A DNA stretch of 64,000 bases from Voacanga thouarsii (taxonomy: Eukaryota; Streptophyta; Magnoliopsida; Gentianales; Apocynaceae). The notes under the pieces were generated by a model. It searched no databases and was not told where the DNA came from. It was given only the letters and a program-made list of their open reading frames with translations. The position numbers and the translations under genes are program-made. The DNA lies in contig JANUWF010001109.1 in the NCBI GenBank assembly GCA_026120185.1, positions 2,534,001 to 2,598,000 of the forward strand, read 5' to 3'. Below, piece after piece: positions 46,773 to 59,500 of this stretch (position 1 is its first letter; every line of letters starts with the position of its first letter).

Positions 46773-47984
46773 GATAAAGCTGTTTAATACTTAAAAAAAG
46801 TTAACTAATTAGTCAATAGTTTAAATTTTAATAGAAGGGTATAATTGAGACTTTCTTCACATATGAAGGGCAAAATTTAGAGTTTCCATATTGCTAATAA
46901 TGCACAAGAAAAAGTCATAATTACTACTTCTTTACAAAATACAGCCAAATACATACCACAAATTTCAATTACCTAGTCAACATAATATGCGTAATATTGC
47001 ATGCTCATACTATGAAAGCAAGAAAGATAGGCATCAACAATTAGAATTGAATATTCAACTTACAATTATTTGATATAAATAATTCAGTAAAATCAACACT
47101 AAAAGGGAGATATGTGCATTTCAATCAAACTAAAAACCATCTCAAATTTAAAATACCAAACTTGCAGTCCGTATGCCATTGTCTATAAAGCTATTGACAT
47201 CTACGTTTTCACACTTTTGTTCACAGTTGAGACCTAGTTTCCTAATTCTCTAGCTTTGAACAAATCATGGAATTGCAACCCATCTTATTCCCTTTTTTGC
47301 CCGAATTTCTTATTTTTAACTCCAGGCAGTGTAGCAGATATCTATTATTTTATTTTGATTTGTATAATTGATTTAATTTTGGTTGTTTTTAAAGCAAGCA
47401 ATTCCATTTAAATGAATATACTATCTATATTGTAATTACTATTTAAACTTGTTCTTACATAGATAAGAAGTCAGTTATCTGTTAACATAGAAATTTAATA
47501 AGTACAAAAATCCGTGTGATGACATATACCTTAAAATATGATTAACTATTGATAATGTAAGAGAAGACATAAACTAATAAGCAATTTGGTGTCAAATCCA
47601 AAATATAGAAAAGAAAGAAAGTAGATATGACAAGTAAACTTCGCATTTAGTAATTCTGGAAAGGTTCAGAGCAAACAAGATAAGCTCGTTGCATCTACTG
47701 CTTTGAGTACTTGTTTTACATCCTATGGTTGAACACTTTATTAATCACCTGCTACAACTTCTAATAGATCTATCTCACCAAGGAGGTACATCACTACATT
47801 TAGAATTTATAAGAATGGTTATTTACCTAAGAGAGCCCAATATGCCTGATCTACAGTAGAAATAACCCTCCATATTAAGGAAAAATTGCAGGTGAAATCT
47901 TTCTACTAATTACTTAGCTTGAAGATAGGCCAAACCACCAAAGTGACCCTACAATTATTTTAGAAAATCTTCAAAATTGGGAAA
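46431..47984. other. CACTA interior, non-coding
   Basis: AT-rich, with a (TA)n tract at 46741-46769. It may include the transposase promoter and 5' UTR. No coding motif seen. Confidence 0.5.
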
Positions 47985-48180
47985 GTCCACAACCGCTACC
48001 AGAGGTATACACTAGGTAAAGCCCACCGCGGAGCCCTAGCCGATAAAGAACCCGCATAGTTAAACTAGCCTAGGCAAGCCCTAGCTGATCGGTTCCCCAG
48101 AAGGCCAAGAGTTCCTCTCTTCAGGAGTCGAACACATGACCTCACAGCTAACGTTCTAGTACTCGACCAACACGTATGTA
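47985..48180 (-). mobile_element. tRNA-derived SINE
   Basis: Read on minus it has an A-box-like TGGTCGAGTAC (about 48160-48170) and a B-box-like GTTCGACTCC (48124-48134) at pol III spacing. The body is GC-richer than its surroundings and ends near CTCTGGTAGCGG. It abuts the LTR that begins at 48191. Confidence 0.65.
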
Positions 48181-48190
48181 GAAGGGTTAT

Positions 48191-49317
48191 TGATAGGGAC
48201 TAAAATCATCATCATTTTACAAGTTATTTGAGGTTATTTTGAGATACTTTTGCTATAATAACTAGACATATTTCTTTCTATTTGATATTTTACTTGTAAA
48301 AAGTATTTTTGATAAATTTGTGCAGATTTAAGTTTATTTTAAGTAAAAATATGAAATTTTCAGAACAGACTTGGCGCTAGGTCTAACCAAGGGACCAGAC
48401 TCGGGTCCATTCTGGTCAAATAGTAAAAACAGAGAAGAACAGAATAGACCTGGCGCCAGGTGGGCCGATTGGACCCGACACCAGATCCACTCTGCCTAGA
48501 GGCGGTTGTGCGCGAATTTGGTATTTTTTAAAGGATTTTGGTATTTTCTAAATTTTACTCAGACTAGACTTCTCAAGTAATGAATTTTGGTATCAAGAAG
48601 GCTTATAAATACAAGAAAAATACAAGAGAATGGGGTGACTTGAAGGATCCAAGCTAGCTACTCATTTACCACTCAAAGGAGATTGTTCGAATGAGGTTTT
48701 CAAGAGAAGAAGAATGGCTTGTCTATGAGTTTTATCTTTTATTCATTGTTTAATTTTCTAAAACAACGATGTGCTTAATGTTTTGATTGTAATTAAATAT
48801 TATTTTGGATATTATAACTTTGAATTAATTGAAATTTTTTATCAATCTATTTTTATCTTTCGAATTTGATTACTTGTTATCATTAGTTATTTATGCGAGT
48901 TCTTCTAATTGACTTGGGAAATGATGTTAGGAGTTCATTACATTGATTTTGTGTTTGTCAAATCTTAATGGATTTGGAAAACAAAGTTAAGATTAAAGGA
49001 CTAAAGTGATCAAAGATTAGTTGATTTCACCTCGAGCAAATGGTCATTAGCTAATTTTATGTTTATAATGTATGAGTTTAATACATCTTTTGATTGCTTT
49101 AGTTTGATTGGGAAATCTGCTAAATAAATCAAAGGATACTAATTCTATAGATTGGGAAAGAAGTGGAATCTACATAAGTCAGTTCGTGACTTAAGAAATA
49201 ATTAAATTTTACTTAAGTTCCTTCATGATGCCAAGATGACAATTGATTGTGATGAATGCTAATTGATTCAATATTGTGTTTTTAAAATAATTGTCTAGTT
49301 ACATGAAATTGCATCCT

Positions 49318-49365
<48 letters not shown>

Positions 49366-49598
49366 CTTTATTTATTTTCCTTTTTAGTCTCTTCTTATTT
49401 TATTGGCTAAACAATAAAGATTTTGATAAAGTAAGGTGGGAGCCTAAGTTCTCATAGATTCGATACTTACTATACCCTATACTATACGATGGGTATACTT
49501 GCCCGTATGTGTGATTTTAGTGGTTGACATTTTAATTAAAACTTGATTGATTGTTTAATTTGTTGGTAATATTTTCTACACTTATGGTAATGTATTCA
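48191..49598 (+). mobile_element. Solo or isolated LTR, same family as 23871-25679
   Basis: It begins TGATAGGGAC and ends GTATTCA. The first 150 bp and the last 100 bp align with the reverse complement of 23871-25679. No clean TSD was found and no internal retroelement sequence adjoins it. It contains a (TA)22 tract at 49321-49364. Confidence 0.65.
49321..49364. repeat. (TA)22 microsatellite
   Basis: An uninterrupted 44-bp TA tract inside the LTR. Confidence 0.95.
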
Positions 49599-51316
49599 AT
49601 TTAAATCACAGTTTTTAATACAAAATTCTATAGCATTTACAGAATAGATACACATTTATGGCAAAGCGAGCAACAAAGTGGATTTAAAATGTTCAAATTA
49701 ATTTGCAGAGACTAAGGTAACCAAACCAGCTAGAATTTTGGTAAATAATGTACTAATCTTGACAAACTAAAAATTCAAATACAAAGGTGAAGGTAACCAA
49801 AACAACTAAAATTTGGGCACAATAGTTAACATTCTTGGTGCAATTATTTACCTTCAACTAAAGACAAAAGAACAATGTCAAACATTTCCATTCGAATCGT
49901 AAAAGCAGCTTAACATTCAAGCTATATTAAAAATTTCTGTATACTGTAATGGTATGCACCTATACTATAAAATTAAAGTTCCCAATGGTCACTTTCAGGT
50001 GTTTGTGTCTCTAGCCGTGGCAAGGGGAACCACTATGGGGAATTCTAAATAGTCAAAGTCATTTGTTATCCCAACCTATTATGAATTTCAAAAAAAAAAA
50101 AAAAAAAAAAGAATCCCACTAATTAAAAGATTACCATATCACAAACAATTAACATTCAAATCACCCAATTTATCTGCTAAAATTAATCACTGGGACTGAA
50201 AGAACACAAATTTAGACAACAAAAAATCTACAATATTCATCATCAGGGCCACTTAAAACTGGCAAAAGAAGAAGAACACAGAACACCAGACTTTAATGGC
50301 AATTCACAAGTTAACACACTCAGAAATACAAATAGAAGCAAAAAGAACGAACCTTGAATGCCAGTTGATTAGATTCTTAGTCGGAGGCAAATATCAGTTA
50401 CCCAAAAGTGACTATTGTGAGTGGGTTTAGCTTTTGATGAGTTGCAAAATAGGGGCTTCGGTGGTTTTTGAGGGTTTGACCAGTAGACAGTTTGGGAAAG
50501 CTAAGGGAAATAATGCAAATTTGGTGGTAAAATGTTTTGGGGAAAAAAATTGGTCTGTATTTTTACCGCTTCATTAACTTTTCATTTTTTTCCTTTTAAA
50601 TTAATAAAATTAAATTTGATAATTTAGAAATATAACCAATTTGTTTTCGAATGTGGTAATTTCATATAGAGCATTGTTTTTTGGTTATTTTCGAATGTGG
50701 TAATTGTTTTAATTTTTAAAAAATAAAAATAAAAGAAATTTATTTTTTAAAATACATAATCTCGGGTACCAATAGCTTTAGTCATTAAAAAAGAATAATT
50801 TTAAAAATTATATATATGTGTGTGTGTGTGTGCGCACGTCAAAATATTGAATCATTTTCATTAATTTATTTTTAATACATGAAAAGATACATGTTTGAAT
50901 TAAATTAAAGATTTATTATGTAACTAATAAATTAAAATATGTCTAAAAGGAGATTTGATAATATAATTGGTTTACATTGATAGGATTTTACCAAAATTTT
51001 CAAAGAAAGGAGAGGTATTGTAATAATAATAATAATATATTATTATATTAAATATGAATTAAAATAATAATAAAAATACTTATAATATATACTTAAAATT
51101 TAGAAATTGGGAAGTATATATTAAAGATAAATTAAAAATACTTAAGACCTAGAAATTGGGAAGTATAATACATATACATATATACATACATATAATACTT
51201 ATAAAGATAGAAATAGCATATTTTAAAGATAAATTAAAATGCCAATAAAATACCTATAAAATAATATTTTTTGTGTGTATATAAAAAATAATAAAAATAT
51301 CTTGTGCATATAATAC

Positions 51317-51354
<38 letters not shown>

Positions 51355-51949
51355 TGTGTTCATATTATACATCAAAATTACGTAGTTTTAAATTATTCAA
51401 TTTTGTTATTCCTTATTTTGTTATGGTGGTAGATAAACAAAGTTGTAAAGAATTTCATTTTGGGAAGGAAAGGACATGAAATCACCTAGCACAAAAAATG
51501 CCTACACATTTTCTTTTTTTCCTTTTTTACTTAAAAAAAATTTGTATAACTTTTGAAATATTTTTTTAAATGAATTTAATTTTGAGGATCCCTAAATGCA
51601 ATTGGTATATATATATTTTTTTAAACCTTGTAATTCTTTAATACTAAATTTAAAACTCTTCTAATTTATGATCTAAATATAACTACATAAATATATCTTT
51701 TTAAGATGATATAAACATAACCAATTGGCCATATTGCTTTTAAAATAATATACAATGTCATTATTTGATTTGATAAGTCATAATTATAATATAATTATTA
51801 GGCTCAATTTTGGAAATCATTTCAATTTCAATAAATTTAATTTTAATTTATTAAATTTCGAAGTTGTTCCCAAATATATCCTCAATATTTTTATATAAAT
51901 ATCAAGTACTAAGTTACTGCTTAATTACAATGATTGAATTTTACTTTAA
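49599..51949. other. CACTA interior, AT-rich, no gene seen
   Basis: Non-coding, with poly-A (50090-50110), (TG)n (50817-50832) and (TA)n (51330-51354) tracts. Confidence 0.55.
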
Positions 51950-54255
51950 ACAAATGGTAATTAATAAGCATAATATAGAAATTAATTTTGAGCTCTTATA
52001 TAGAGATTGTACTAGCTTATGCGGCAAAATATATCTGATTACTTTTAAATTTGATAACAATAATTTTTTTTTTTACCAATTGTAACAAATTTAACAATTG
52101 GATCTTTAATTTGATAGGTTTATCTTTATAAATGAGTTAAGTTTAGGCTGTTATATAGAAATTATACTAACTTATGTGGCAAAATATATCCAATTACTTT
52201 AAAATTTTGTTGTGATATTTTTTTTTAGCAATTTAAACAAATCTAATGATTGGATTGTTAATTTGATATGCGTATCTTTATAAATGAGTTAGGTTTTGAT
52301 ATGTTATATAGAGTTTATGCTAGATTATGTGAAAAAATATATCCGATTATCTTCAAATTTGATAGCAAAACTTTCTTTAGTAATTTAGGAAATCTAACGG
52401 TTGGATCGTTAATTTGATACACTTATATTTATAAATATGTTAGGTTTGGGCTATTATATAGAGATTATACTAGATTATGTAGAAAAATATATTCGATTAC
52501 CTTTAAATTTAGTCAAGATACTTTTGTTAATAATTTTAACAAATTTAATAGTTGGATCGTTAATTTTAAATACTTTTCTTTAACAATGCGTTAAGTTTTG
52601 TACCTTTATACAGAGATTATGCTAGATTATATAGCAAAATATATCTGATTACCTTCAAATTTGATCATAATACTTTTGTTAGAAATTTTAAAAAATCTAA
52701 CAATTGAATTGTTAATTGATATGCTTATTTTTATAAATGCGTTAGGTTTTAGGCCGTTATACAGAGATTATGTTAGATTATGTGGCAAAACATATCCGAT
52801 TATCTTGATATTTAGTCACAATTTTTTTTTATAGAAATTTTAACAAATATAACAGTTGGATCATTAATTTAATATGTAGATCTTTATAGATGAGTTACGT
52901 TTTGGTCTGTTATATAGAATTTATGCTAGATTATATGAAAAAATATATCTGATTACTTTCAAATTCAGCCACAATACATTTTTAGCAATTTTAATAAATC
53001 CAATGATTGGATCATTAATTTATTATACTTATATTTATAAATGTGTTAGGTTTTAGGCCATTATATAGAGACTATACTAGATTATGTCGAAAAATATATC
53101 TGATTATCTTCAAATTTAGTCAAGATACTTTTGTTACCAATTTTAATAAATCTAATGATTGGATCGTTAATTTAATATGCTTATCTTTATAAATACGTTA
53201 AGTTTTGAGGCTTTATATAGAGATTATGCTAGATTATATGGCAAAATATATTTGATTACCTTCAAATTTGTTCATAATACTTTTGTTAGCAATTTTAACA
53301 AATATAATGGTTGGGTCATTAATTTGATATACTTATATTTATAAATGCACTAGGTTTTGAGCCGTTATATAGAGATTACACTAGATTATTTGACAAAATA
53401 TATACGATTACGTTGAAATTTGGTCACGATACTTATTTTTGTAATTTTAACAAATCTAATGGTTGGATTGTTAATTTGATATGCACGTCTTTATAATGAG
53501 TTAGGTTTTGATATGTTATATAGAGTTTATATGAGATTATGTGAAAAAATATATCTGATTAACTTCAAATTTAGCTACAATACTTTTTTAGCAATTTTAA
53601 TAAATTTAATGGTTAGATCATTAATTTGATATGCGTATCTTTATAAATAAGTTAGGTTTTGGTTTGTTAAATAGATTTTATGCTCGATTACGTAGAAAAA
53701 TATATCCGATTACCTTCAAATATGCTCATAATACATTTTTTAGAAATTTTGATAAATCTAACGGTTAGATTGTTAATTTGATATACTTATCTTTATGAAT
53801 GTGTTATGTTTTAGGCTGTTATATAGAGATTATGTTAGATTATGTGGCAAAATATTTTTGATTACCTTCAAATTTAGTTAAGATAATTTTGTTAGAAATT
53901 TTAACAAATCTAATGGTTATATTGTTAATTTGATATGATTATCTTTAGAAATGAGTTTGTTTTTAAGCCTTTATATAGTGATAGTGCCAGATTATATGAT
54001 AAAATATATTCGATTACTTTTAAATTTGGTTATAATACTTTTATTTTTAGCAAATTAAACAACTCAACGATTGGATTGCTAATTTAATATGCTTATCTTT
54101 ATACATGCATTAAGTTTTGGGTCGTTATGTAGAGATTATGCTAGATTATGTAGCAAAATATATCCGATTACCTTAAAATTTGGTCATAATACTTTGTTTA
54201 GCAATTTTAACAAATATAATAGTTGGATCATTAATTTGATATGCGTATCTTCAAC
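51950..54255 (+). repeat. Satellite-like array, about 15 copies of 152 bp, with 4-unit higher-order structure
   Basis: Anchors (the GTTAGGTTTTG-like start of each unit) lie near 51980, 52134, 52286, 52437, 52588, 52739, 52892, 53043, 53195, 53347, 53498, 53649, 53801, 53953 and 54107, at 151-154 bp spacing. Each unit carries TTATATAGAGATTATGCTAG, AAAATATATCCGATTACCTT and GGTTGGATCGTTAATTTGAT or close variants. Units four apart resemble each other more than neighbours do, at 606-608 bp. The array is inside the CACTA element, next to its right subterminal repeats. Confidence 0.93.
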
Positions 54256-54289
54256 AAATCTATTTTTCTTCTAGTTAAACTTCAACTAA

Positions 54290-54945
54290 CTACCCACTTC
54301 AGTTGATATTTCATTGGAACATCGGCAGGAAAAATATTCTCCTCCCTTTTGCTAACAGATTACTATAAAATATCGTTACCAACTACGCACAGGTTATCAT
54401 TAATCTGTTGATAAATATTTTTTCACTTGTTTACCAACATATTACCAACAGATTACCAGCACAAATATTAACAGCTAAATACACATAGTTGGTAATTTTG
54501 TTAGTAACTTGTTGGACATTTATTTACTATATTTTTAATAGATATTTTAGTTGGTAATTTTGTTGGAAAAAAATTAACCATCACATTATCAACTATATTA
54601 CCAACTAAAATACCTACCAACTACCTATGCCCGTTGGTATTCTATTGGTAAATTGAGGGGAACAACATGCCCTCCCTATTACCAACAGATTACCATTAGA
54701 CATAATTACCAAATACTTGCATTTTGTTAGTAATTGGTTAGTAAATATGCTTGTTAACGAACATATTACCAATAGATTTCCTACCGAAAAATCACCAACA
54801 TAATATACACAATTGGTAATTTGTTAGAAAGTAACTGAAATATAACGCATTCCACATTTGTTGGGAATCTATTGCTAATTTGTTAGTAATTACCAAATGA
54901 ACCTGGTTTGTTGGGAATGATCTGCTAGTAATAAGCTTTTTTCTA
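54290..54945. repeat. CACTA right subterminal repeats
   Basis: Repeated TTGGTAA / TTACCAAC motifs in both orientations, like those at the left end. Confidence 0.85.
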
Positions 54946-54954
54946 GTAGTGATT

Positions 54955-55186
54955 GATCATGATACTTGCTCAATTAGTGTCTAGGGACTCAATAGTAATG
55001 TCATCATCGACTAAAGAGCTAAAAATGGCTTACTACAAGCCCCTTGAACCATCTATTGAGCTTGCTTCTAAATTTTTATTTATAGTGCTTAAACTAAGAA
55101 CTTTCTTTAGATGAAATATGCAATATAATTATATAAAGTATGCAAGTAATTGAAAATGTAATTAAACATGTACAAAAATTACCTTA
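54955..55186. other. Flank between CACTA and LTR element
   Basis: Short unassigned stretch. On minus it contains an AG acceptor-like and a GT donor-like site about 120 bp apart, but no convincing coding frame. Confidence 0.4.
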
Positions 55187-55191
55187 TGAAT
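55187..55191. other. Left TSD of the 55192-61505 LTR element (TGAAT)
   Basis: TGAAT is repeated at 61506-61510. Confidence 0.85.
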
Positions 55192-55676
55192 TGTTGGGTT
55201 TTATCATGTATTCCTAATCTGATTAGGACAAAGTGGTTTGATTGAAAATATATTTTTAATATATTTAGAATTAGAAAATTACTATTATCCTATGTATATT
55301 AGAATTAGGAAGTTACTCCTACTACATCCCATGTTAAGTACGAGTCTTATGACATTGGTACCTACGTATGGGTGATGTCATGAGCTTTTTAAACTATCCT
55401 AGTTTGTTTTGGTATAGCGAGTATTATGGGGCATATAGGTGTAGGTTATATGAGTGTATGAGTGGTGAGAGACAGGGTGTGTACAAAGGATTTGTGCAAA
55501 TACCAAGAATATCCTTGTAAATCTCCCAATAGCTGTTAATAAAGCGTTTCTTGATATTTGTCATGGACGTAGGCATGGTTAAGTAAGTCAAACTATGTAA
55601 ATCGTTTGTGTCTTGTTTTATTCTTCATTTTCATTTTTCTATTCTCGTTAAATATCCTAGTTTAGATTCTCTAACA
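55192..55676 (+). repeat. 5' LTR, 485 bp
   Basis: It starts TGTTGGGTTTTATC and ends CTCTAACA. It has an AATAAA signal at about 55550. It pairs with 61021-61505. Confidence 0.88.
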
Positions 55677-55678
55677 AG

Positions 55679-55700
55679 TGGTATTAGAGTTTAGGTTTCT
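55679..55700 (+). other. Primer-binding site (Met tRNA-like)
   Basis: TGGTATTAGAGTTTAGGTTT, one or two changes from the standard TGGTATCAGAGC form, two bases after the LTR. Confidence 0.8.
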
Positions 55701-56596
55701 AGGGATTTGAGATTTTGATATGATGAAAATTGATGAGAAGAATAGTTAGGTAGTAGAAGATAAAGAAACATGACTCTCTCTTAAAAAGGCATGGTCAGTA
55801 TGTATTTTATTGACGGGATTATATCTAGAGATAGGTTGTTAGACACTAATAAAATTAGTCACACAGTTGTACACCCTACGTGAACTAGACAGATTATGGA
55901 TCAAAAGTATTTGATGGTGAATCTGAGGTAGGTAGATATAGATTACACAATCAGAGGAAAAATAAATAGTTGTTGCTGTCATGAATGACCATATACTTAT
56001 TGGAAGGAAAGATGAGGGTTACCCATGGCAGTGTGATAACACTGGCATAGGTGAAGACATTCTCACAATCTTCGAGCATATAGATACTTCTTCTTAGGTG
56101 GATTCTAAATTTAAGATAGTATCTCCAAGGGATTAATTAGCTTCAACATGAAAGTAAGTATTTTTATCCTTTGTGATAGTTGTATTGGAGCGTTACCGGG
56201 GGGGGGGAAGAGTTCTTGGAGTATGATGCACTTTAGATGGTGTGACAAATGTCCTGAAGATACGCAAAATCTTTTTTTTTTTTTTTGAGCCAATAGGATT
56301 TAATGGTTGGGTTTTTAATTAAGGTGAAGTCCTAAATCACATATGGCTAGAATGTACCAATATAATAAGAAAAGTATGGGCAACAACATTCACTTACAAG
56401 TAAGGAAATACCTTGACAACATGGAAAGGGAGTGCACACATGACTTTTAAGAGACAAATGATGGTGTGAGAAGAATTCCTACAAAGATGAGAAAAGATCA
56501 AGGCTTCTCGTATGAGTTATGGGATCGTGTTGGACTAAGGGATAATTATATATTCATTGACCAAGTCGAAGCAGTAATAATTGAGATTATTGGGAT

Positions 56597-59500
56597 TGTG
56601 TGAAACCCCAGTCAAGACCAACCTTAGAGTAAGGGGTTCGGATGCATATCATGCTTTATTTCATAATTAAATATGTTTTCATATGATTTCTATGTGCTTT
56701 GAATTTGATTTTATTATCTTGAAGTCTTGTTGGTGAGTGATGTGTGAGAGGGGCAAAATGATAATTTTTGCCCGAGGTGAAAATAAGGAGATAGCTTGTG
56801 GATTGAATAGGAAATAATTTTTCTAGTAGACATAGCAACAAGAGTTGTTGTGGTTTAGTGGTTAGAGCATTGGAATTAATTCTTGAGGTCTTGGGTTCAA
56901 AGTCCATCATAGAAGCTTTAGCTTGAGTAAATTTTATTTTGCTTGGGAAAGGATGGTTTCGGCCTTAAGGGCCTAGATTAATGTGGTGATGACGTTCTAG
57001 GAGAGACATGATAGAAGTTACCTCATTTCACTCCTTTTACTCTTATCGAAATTCTTATAGGGAAAATCATTCTTCCTTGATCTTTAATTTTCCTCAATTC
57101 TCAACTCATTAGTTTGATCAAGATGTTCTAGCCTTTTCCTTCCAGAAAATTCAGTAAAGTACTGAGGTCTTTTAGGATCAAAATGTCTTGGTAAAAGACT
57201 CATTATGGTCTGAAAAATATGGTAGCGTTGTGGGAAATTTCAAGAGGAAAAATCCCTCTAGTAAGCTTGCTGAAATTTTCCTCTAGCTTAGTTCATCTTT
57301 CTTCATAGAATGAGCTGGAATTTTCTAGCTTGTTGTACCTTCAAAAAGTCGAAATTTTTAGCTAACATTCCCTCCCAAATGCTGCCAGAAAAATGGTCTT
57401 TAGGATCAGTTTGAAACCTGAAAGTTCTTGTCCAATTTCGGACTGCTCAAGCTGGAGCAAAACAGAAAAAATTCCTGTATGAAAATCAGTTTTGAGAGCT
57501 CAAAACCAAGCTGTTTTCTCCCAAATTTTGTGCAGCACCTTAGCCATGTTTTTCCTCCATAAAGAAGGCTGGAAACCAGCCTTGAATACCTCTGAAATCC
57601 CCTTCAAAACTCACTGCAAAATGGCTGGAAGTGGCAGTCAAAATTCTGCCCAGCAAATTCCCTGTGCAGCGAAATTTTGTGCAGGAAATTTTTCCATCTT
57701 GTTTCCTATTTTTGTTCCAACCGAAACACCAGCCCTAATCTATAAAAACCTCCCTTAAACCTCCATTAATAGAGCTCAATTTTTTCCCTGGAGCTTCTGC
57801 ACGAAATTCCATCAATGGCTGTCCAAAAATCTCTCAAACAAATCCCTGCAATTTAGCTTGATTGGTTTCCAAAATTTCAGCCATCTTATTTAGCAACCTT
57901 CCATAATATTTTGCTCAATGGACTAGACTTCTTCTTCATCATTGTACACCCTACTTTCGGCCACCATAAGCCTCCATAAGTCAGCCTTAATCCCATGAAA
58001 TTCTGCTCAAACAATCAGCCATGGCAGACTTCAAAGCTGTCCAAGCAATCAAGATATTCTTAGAATATTTACTTTCCAAATTCACTTCCTAAAAATATTC
58101 TACCAAGATTGTAACAACTAACCTATCCTATTCCCTTCCAAATCACAGAAACAACTCCCTAAACCCTACTGAAAATCGGCCAGCCCCTCTCTCACAGAAA
58201 ATTCGGCAGCTACAAATCCTTTCTCTCTCTTTTGCGATTTTCAGCAACCTCAAGAACACACACACTACACCAAGAACACCTACTTCTTCTCTACACCTAA
58301 TACCCCTCCAAACCATCTCAAACCCTCGCGAAAATCTCCAGATTGAGTCTACTCATTGCTGTGAATCCATCAACACCAATATTAACATCAAACTCCTCCA
58401 AACATCTTGCTACTTCGGATCAAAGCAGAAATTTTTAAACAAGAACATCTTCAAGGTAAATTCACTCTATCAACATCATCCTCTTTAAAATTGATCTCTA
58501 ATGAAAACCTATATGAGTAATCACACTAATGACTTCTTCTTCTCTCTCTCTCTCTCTCATGGACCGAAATTCCCTCTCTTGGCCGAATGGACTCTTCTTC
58601 CATGACCATGCTTTTGCCACCTTTCTTGAACAAGATTAGCCATCTAGGAGTTGTGATCTTCTCTAAACTCCTTCAAGTCATTTATCAATCAAGTAAGTAC
58701 CTTCAATCCTCTTTTTAAAATTTTAGAATCATGTCTCTAGGATGATGTTGTGAGAAGATGATTGGTGATGGGATTGAGTATGTGATGTTGTTGATTGAAG
58801 CATGAGTATATGTATGATTGTGAAGGAGATGTGATTTATGCATGGAAGGATTATATTGGTGGATTGAATGATGAGTTGAGGCTTGATGCATGTCATAGGT
58901 AGTATTTGTGATGAAGCATGCTAGAGATTGTGTCACAATTGATGAATAGGATTTATATGCATGATTAGATTATTGAAGCCATGATCATGTTTATGCTAGT
59001 AGAGGTTAAGTCATATTTTAATAAATTTAGATCTATGTCTATATGCAAGATTTGGATGATTTGATGAGTTGAAGGATTGTGCATGTTATTGATTGTGGTT
59101 GGCCATAGAATCTTGATCATGATCTAGTAGTCCCTAAGCTAATTTTATTTCATGAATAAAATGTTTAATAATAATTTTTGCTAGAGAATTTCGAAAACCC
59201 TAGGAAGGGTAGATTTGGAATTATTATATATGTAGAGGATATTTTAGTCAAATAAATAATAATTTTTCTAAGAAATAAAATAAATAAATATTATTTAAAA
59301 TAAAGAAATCAATTAAAGCCTTTATGAAAAAAAAGATTTATACTTAGTAAAATATTTACTAAAACAAAACCCTTAAGGATTTACTTATTATTTTCCAAAC
59401 AAAACTCATTAAGTTTATTCTCAATTAATTTTAGCTATCAATTATTCTCTAACAATTAAGTTATTAATAAATCACTATTTTACCTAGTACCACCTATAAC

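Larger units (their letters stand above)
38123..54951 (-). mobile_element. CACTA (En/Spm) DNA transposon, 16.8 kb, with nested insertions
   Basis: The ends are CACCACTAGAAATAGGCT at 38123 and, inverted, CACTACTAGAAAAAAGCT at 54951, with TSD ATT. The left tip has T-to-C in CACTA. Both subterminal regions are packed with TTGGTAA/TTACCAAC repeats (38150-38850, 54290-54945), as expected for CACTA transposase-binding ends. Inside, on minus, are broken TNP2-like (42780-46430) and TNPA-like (39100-41780) genes. Later insertions are a solo LTR, a MITE, a SINE and a second LTR. A 152-bp tandem array is near the right end. The catalytic transposase core is missing, so it is non-autonomous. Confidence 0.92.

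Noticed and set aside
56851..56905. Possible complete tRNA gene
   Set aside because: A and B boxes fit, but the ends do not pair into an acceptor stem and the anticodon arm is poor.
57492..57758. 88-codon open frame inside the solo LTR
   Set aside because: It lies wholly within a non-coding LTR, has no recognisable domain, and its length is unremarkable for a 4.3-kb stretch.
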